Source: an uncultured Clostridia bacterium
GTDB taxonomy: Bacteria; Bacillota; Clostridia; Christensenellales; Borkfalkiaceae
Reading direction: 5' to 3'
Length of the DNA: 6,671 bases
Assembly: GCA_947630775.1 (NCBI GenBank)
Contig: CANRIY010000087.1
Coordinates: 1 to 6,671, forward strand
In this document: positions 3,889 to 6,671 of the stretch, in pieces
Layout: each line of letters begins with the position of its first letter
How positions within the stretch are numbered: position 1 is the first letter of the stretch
Program-made: the position numbers and the translations under genes
The notes under the pieces: model-generated
What the model saw: only the letters and a program-made list of their open reading frames with translations
Database searches by the model: none
What the model was told of the DNA's origin: nothing

Positions 3889-4874
3889 TAGAACTCAAAC
3901 ACATCACAAAAGAATTTTCGTCAAAGAGCGGCGCGTTTCTCGCGCTCGACGATGTATCGCTCAACGTGCGGGACGGCGAGATCTTCGGGATCATCGGGCT
4001 TTCGGGGGCGGGGAAGAGCACCCTCGTGAGGTGCGTGAACCTTCTCGAACGGCCTACCCGAGGGCAAGTCTTTCTTGACGGAGAAGAACTCACCGCCATG
4101 CGGGAGAAGCGGCTGAGAGAGGTGCGGAGGAACATCGGCATGATATTCCAGAGCTTTAACCTTTTGGAACAGCGGACGGCGGAGGCGAACGTGCGCTTTC
4201 CTCTCGAGATCGCAGGCGTCAAACGGGAGGCGGCGCGGCGGAGGGCGGAGGAGCTCCTCTCTCTCGTGGGGCTGGGCGATAAGGCGAAGTCCTATCCCTC
4301 CCAGCTCTCGGGCGGGCAGAAACAGCGGGTCGCGATCGCCCGCGCGCTTGCGACGCAGCCCAAATATCTCCTCTGCGATGAGGCGACGAGCGCGCTCGAT
4401 CCGTCGACGACGTTTTCGATTTTGGATCTTTTACAGAAGATCAACCGCGACATGGGTGTCACGATCGTCGTCATTACGCACGAAATGCGGGTCGTGGAGC
4501 ACATCTGCGATCGGGTCGCCGTCCTCGACGGGGGCAGGATCGCGGAGGAAGGGACGGTCGCGGAAGTGTTCTCCCTTCCGAAGTCTGAGATCGCGAAAAA
4601 ACTCGTGCTTCCCGATCTCACCCGCGCCGTAAGACGGGCGGAAGGCAGGGTGTGGCGGCTCGTTTTTAACGGGCAGACCTCGGACATGCCCCTGATCTTT
4701 TCGCTCGCAAGCGAGAAGGGCGTCGCCGTCAACATCCTCTATGCGGACACGCGAGAGATCGGGGGCGGGACGTTCGGGCACATGCTCGTGGGGCTCCCCC
4801 GCGAGGAAAACGAACCGATCCTTACGGCGTTCTGCCGTGAAAGAGGGGTCGAATGCAGGGAGGAAATTGTATGA
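3885..4874 (+). CDS. metN: Methionine ABC importer, ATP-binding subunit MetN
   Basis: This is the cytoplasmic ATPase that powers MetNIQ uptake of methionine. The 329-aa length is close to the family norm of about 340. ABC motifs are complete: Walker A GLSGAGKST 38-46, Q-loop Q89 in MIFQSFNLL, signature LSGGQ 141-145, Walker B LLCDEATSALD with D165/E166, and switch His H199. Residues from about 255 to 329 form the C-terminal NIL/ACT-like domain that binds methionine and inhibits transport in E. coli MetN, which supports a methionine substrate. The start ATG 3885 has AAGGAG 5 nt upstream (3874-3879). Its first bases overlap the stop of leader ORF 2, and its last four overlap metI (ATGA), suggesting translational coupling on both sides. 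Expression should depend on read-through of both leader terminators. Confidence 0.95.
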   Translation: MIELKHITKEFSSKSGAFLALDDVSLNVRDGEIFGIIGLSGAGKSTLVRCVNLLERPTRGQVFLDGEELTAMREKRLREVRRNIGMIFQSFNLLEQRTAEANVRFPLEIAGVKREAARRRAEELLSLVGLGDKAKSYPSQLSGGQKQRVAIARALATQPKYLLCDEATSALDPSTTFSILDLLQKINRDMGVTIVVITHEMRVVEHICDRVAVLDGGRIAEEGTVAEVFSLPKSEIAKKLVLPDLTRAVRRAEGRVWRLVFNGQTSDMPLIFSLASEKGVAVNILYADTREIGGGTFGHMLVGLPREENEPILTAFCRERGVECREEIV

Positions 4875-5596
4875 GCAGGTTATTCGCACAACTCGGGTTC
4901 GGGGGATTTGCCCTCGGCGTTTGGGAAACCGTCTACATGACCGCAATTTCCACCGCGGTCGCCTACCTTGCGGGGCTTCCGCTCGGAGTCCTTCTCTGCG
5001 TCACGGACAGGGACGGGCTCAAACCGATCCCCTGGCTGAACAAGATTGTGGGGTTTGCCGTCAATATTTTCAGAAGCATTCCCTTCATCATTCTCATCGT
5101 CGCGCTCATTCCCGCCGCGCGGGCGGTCGTGGGGACGAGCATCGGGAACGGGGCGATGATCTTCATGCTTTCCGTCGCCGCCGCACCCTATGTCGCGCGC
5201 ATGGCGGAGAGTTCTCTCAAAGAAGTGGACAAAGGCGTCGTGGAGGCGGCCCGTTCGATGGGGGCGGGGACGTTCACGATCATCCGCAAGACGCTCCTGC
5301 CCGAGGCGAAGCCCTCGCTGATCGTGGGGGCCGTCATCTCCACGGTGACGGTGCTCGGTTATTCCGCCATGGCGGGGACGATCGCGGGCGGCGGGCTCGG
5401 CGCGATCGCCGTGACGCAGGCGAGGCCATCGGGCGCGGAGGACGTCATCTGGCTGTGCGTCGCGCTCACCGTCGTCATTGTCCAGATCTTGCAGGAGCTG
5501 GGCATGTATCTTGCGAAGCGTACCGACCGCCGCATCCAACGGCGCAGAAGGGGTAAAACCCAAAAAACCGCGGAAGAAGATCCGCACCGATCTTAA
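4871..5596 (+). CDS. metI: Methionine ABC importer, permease subunit MetI
   Basis: This is the membrane channel of the MetNIQ importer, functioning as a dimer with two MetN. The 241-aa protein has about five hydrophobic segments (roughly 20-45, 58-82, 92-110, 150-172, 190-212). The EAA loop that contacts the ATPase is at 125-150 (EAARSMGAGTFTIIRKTLLP), close in pattern to E. coli MetI. The start at 4871 is preferred over the in-frame ATG at 4853 because AGGGAGG (4857-4863) lies 7 nt upstream, and it gives the 4-nt ATGA overlap with metN. The C-terminus past residue 215 is a basic, hydrophilic tail (RRIQRRRRGK) that makes it about 20 residues longer than E. coli MetI (217). Confidence 0.93.
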   Translation: MSRLFAQLGFGGFALGVWETVYMTAISTAVAYLAGLPLGVLLCVTDRDGLKPIPWLNKIVGFAVNIFRSIPFIILIVALIPAARAVVGTSIGNGAMIFMLSVAAAPYVARMAESSLKEVDKGVVEAARSMGAGTFTIIRKTLLPEAKPSLIVGAVISTVTVLGYSAMAGTIAGGGLGAIAVTQARPSGAEDVIWLCVALTVVIVQILQELGMYLAKRTDRRIQRRRRGKTQKTAEEDPHRS

Positions 5597-5622
5597 AAAT
5601 TTATTATAAGGAGATAAAAACC

Positions 5623-6468
5623 ATGAAAAAACTCATCAAAGGCATCTTTGCCGCAACGCTCGCCCTCGGGCTGACCTTTTCTGCCGCCGCCTGCGGCAGG
5701 AACATCGACACGGATCCCGACGTCATCGTCGTCGGCGCAAGCGCGACCCCGCACGCGGAGATCCTCGCCGTCATCAAAGAGGACCTTGCAAAGGCGGGGT
5801 ATACCCTCGAGATCAAGACGTTTGACGACTATATCACGCCCAACACCGCGCTCGAGGAGGGGTCCGTCGACGCAAACTATTTCCAGCATACGCCCTATCT
5901 CAACACTTTCAACGAGGAATACGGCACCCATCTTACGGCGGTGGAGAAGATCCACTACGAGCCTTTCGGCGTTTACGGCAAGAACGTGACAAAAGAGCAA
6001 TACGAAAGCGTCAAGACGGGAAGGACGATCCTTGTGCCGAACGACAGCAGTAACCTGACCCGTGCCCTCTTCGTGCTCAGGGACGAGGGCTATATCGAAC
6101 TTCCCGACGGTGCTTCGCCCGCGCAAAATCTCACGGAGCACGACATTACGGACGCAAAGGGCAATACCGTCCGCCCCGTGCAGGCAGAGACGGTCGCCCA
6201 GCTCCTGCGGGAATCGGATAACGGGACGATCGCCGTCATCAACGGAAATTACGCCTTGCAGGCGGGGCTCAAGGCGGCAGACGCGTTCGCCTTCGAGGAC
6301 GCACACGGGGACGCCGCACAGCTCTATGCGAATGTGATCGCCGTCAAATCGGGCAACGAGAACCATCCCAAGATCCAAGCGCTCCTGAAGGCGCTGAAAT
6401 CGCAGAAGGTCATCGATTTCATCAACGAGACGTACGGCGGCGCGGTGCAGGCTGTCTTTTCGGTGTGA
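5623..6468 (+). CDS. metQ: Methionine-binding lipoprotein MetQ (NlpA family)
   Basis: This is the extracellular substrate-binding protein of the importer. Residues 1-23 are a lipoprotein signal (MKK, hydrophobic stretch) ending in SAAAC with the lipidated Cys at 24. The -3 residue is Ala rather than the more usual Leu. Mature-region signatures of MetQ/NlpA proteins are present: TPHAEIL 42-48, ALEEGSVDANYFQHTPYL 76-93, YEPFGVYGK 112-120, VPNDSSNLTRALFVL 138-152, INGNYALQAGL 206-216 and the C-terminal YGGAVQAVF. At 281 aa it is full length. AAGGAG at 5608-5613 lies 9 nt before the start. The gene follows metI by 26 nt with no terminator between, so it is the third cistron. After its stop there is no clear T-rich hairpin. 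Specificity for L- versus D-methionine or peptides cannot be told. Confidence 0.95.
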   Translation: MKKLIKGIFAATLALGLTFSAAACGRNIDTDPDVIVVGASATPHAEILAVIKEDLAKAGYTLEIKTFDDYITPNTALEEGSVDANYFQHTPYLNTFNEEYGTHLTAVEKIHYEPFGVYGKNVTKEQYESVKTGRTILVPNDSSNLTRALFVLRDEGYIELPDGASPAQNLTEHDITDAKGNTVRPVQAETVAQLLRESDNGTIAVINGNYALQAGLKAADAFAFEDAHGDAAQLYANVIAVKSGNENHPKIQALLKALKSQKVIDFINETYGGAVQAVFSV

Positions 6469-6569
6469 CAGAGGATGAATTTTTACAATTTTGCGCAAAT
6501 CGCGTGACAAACCGCTGTCCACCCTGTTATAATGTCTTTGTCTGACAACAGGAAAGGACATGCAGATTT
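6469..6569 (+). promoter_or_regulatory. Intergenic region with promoter for the downstream transporter gene
   Basis: A near-consensus promoter is visible: GTGACA (6504-6509) and extended -10 TGTTATAAT (hexamer 6528-6533), spacer 18 nt. A 10-bp palindrome, TTTGCGCAAA at 6490-6499, lies just upstream of the -35 box and could bind a regulator. I see no terminator for metQ here, so some read-through is possible. Confidence 0.7.
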
Positions 6570-6671
6570 ATGGGCGCATGGGAAATTCTTAAAATCATCT
6601 TACAGATCCTCGGCGGGATGGGGACGTTCCTCGTCGGCATGAAAATGCTCTCCGAGAACATGACGCGGCTC
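6570..6671 (+). CDS. N-terminus of a Na+/phosphate cotransporter-like membrane protein (partial)
   Basis: Thirty-four codons are present before the window ends. The opening hydrophobic helix ILQILGGMGTFLVGMKMLSE matches the start of the Na/Pi-cotransporter (NptA/PF02690) family, where a Gly-rich G-x-x-x-FLxGMxxMSE pattern begins the first repeat. ATG 6570 is chosen, with AAAGGA (6553-6558) 11 nt upstream. The earlier ATG at 6560 is out of frame and stops after ten codons. In this family sodium drives phosphate uptake or export, often with a C-terminal PhoU-like domain, which cannot be seen here. Confidence 0.7.
   Translation, partial: MGAWEILKIILQILGGMGTFLVGMKMLSENMTRL

Noticed and set aside
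5593..6561. 322-residue minus-strand open frame opposite metQ
   Set aside because: metQ on the plus strand has a lipoprotein signal and clear family motifs. The opposite frame shows no recognisable domain.
6560..6592. ATG at 6560 as start of the last gene
   Set aside because: It stops after ten codons and is only one base from the AAAGGA site. ATG 6570 opens a frame with a recognisable transporter N-terminus.

Overview
The window is 6.7 kb of GC-rich bacterial DNA (I judge by eye, without a count) with short intergenic regions, strong A/G-rich Shine-Dalgarno sites, near-consensus sigma-70/sigma-A promoters, a CCA-encoding tRNA gene and many short palindromic repeats of the 'CCCCTCAGTC...AGCTCCCC...GGGGAGCC' type. 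I associate that repeat style with GC-rich gut Clostridia (Bacillota). The assignment is an inference from style, not from a marker gene.

Layout. Positions 1-390 are gene-free and hold degenerate repeat material and a promoter. A 256-residue seven-helix membrane protein of unknown function follows on the plus strand (396-1166). It converges on tryptophanase (tnaA, 1337-2716, minus strand), which has a textbook promoter, a 5'-terminal hairpin and an intrinsic terminator. Divergent from tnaA is a tRNA-Pro(CGG) gene (2892-2968) with its own promoter and terminator. Positions 3002-3526 carry no gene but hold a direct repeat pair around a roughly 250-bp nested palindrome. From 3527 onward lies a methionine-uptake operon: promoter, a leader of about 320 nt, metN (ATPase, 3885-4874), metI (permease, 4871-5596) and metQ (binding lipoprotein, 5623-6468). 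The window ends inside the start of a Na+/phosphate cotransporter-like gene (6570 onward) with its own promoter.

The notable part is the metNIQ leader. It matches neither an S-box (SAM riboswitch) nor a Met T-box. Instead it contains two consecutive attenuator modules. Each has a good ribosome-binding site, a short ORF with a methionine cluster (Met-Met-Arg-Met-Cys in the first, Met-Met-Gln-Met-Cys in the second), an antiterminator whose 5' arm begins 18-19 nt after the first clustered Met codon, and an intrinsic terminator whose 5' arm is used by that antiterminator. This is the architecture of ribosome-mediated (trp/his-type) attenuation, here apparently sensing charged elongator tRNA-Met, in two tandem checkpoints. 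The second leader ORF is unusual in running through its own terminator and ending in an ATGA overlap with metN. I know of no described tandem Met-codon attenuator for metNIQ, and I consider this the candidate undescribed system of the window.

How the genes work together: metNIQ form one ABC importer under the leader. metN and metI overlap by 4 nt, and metQ follows 26 nt later. The unknown membrane protein, tnaA, tRNA-Pro and the phosphate transporter appear to be independent units.
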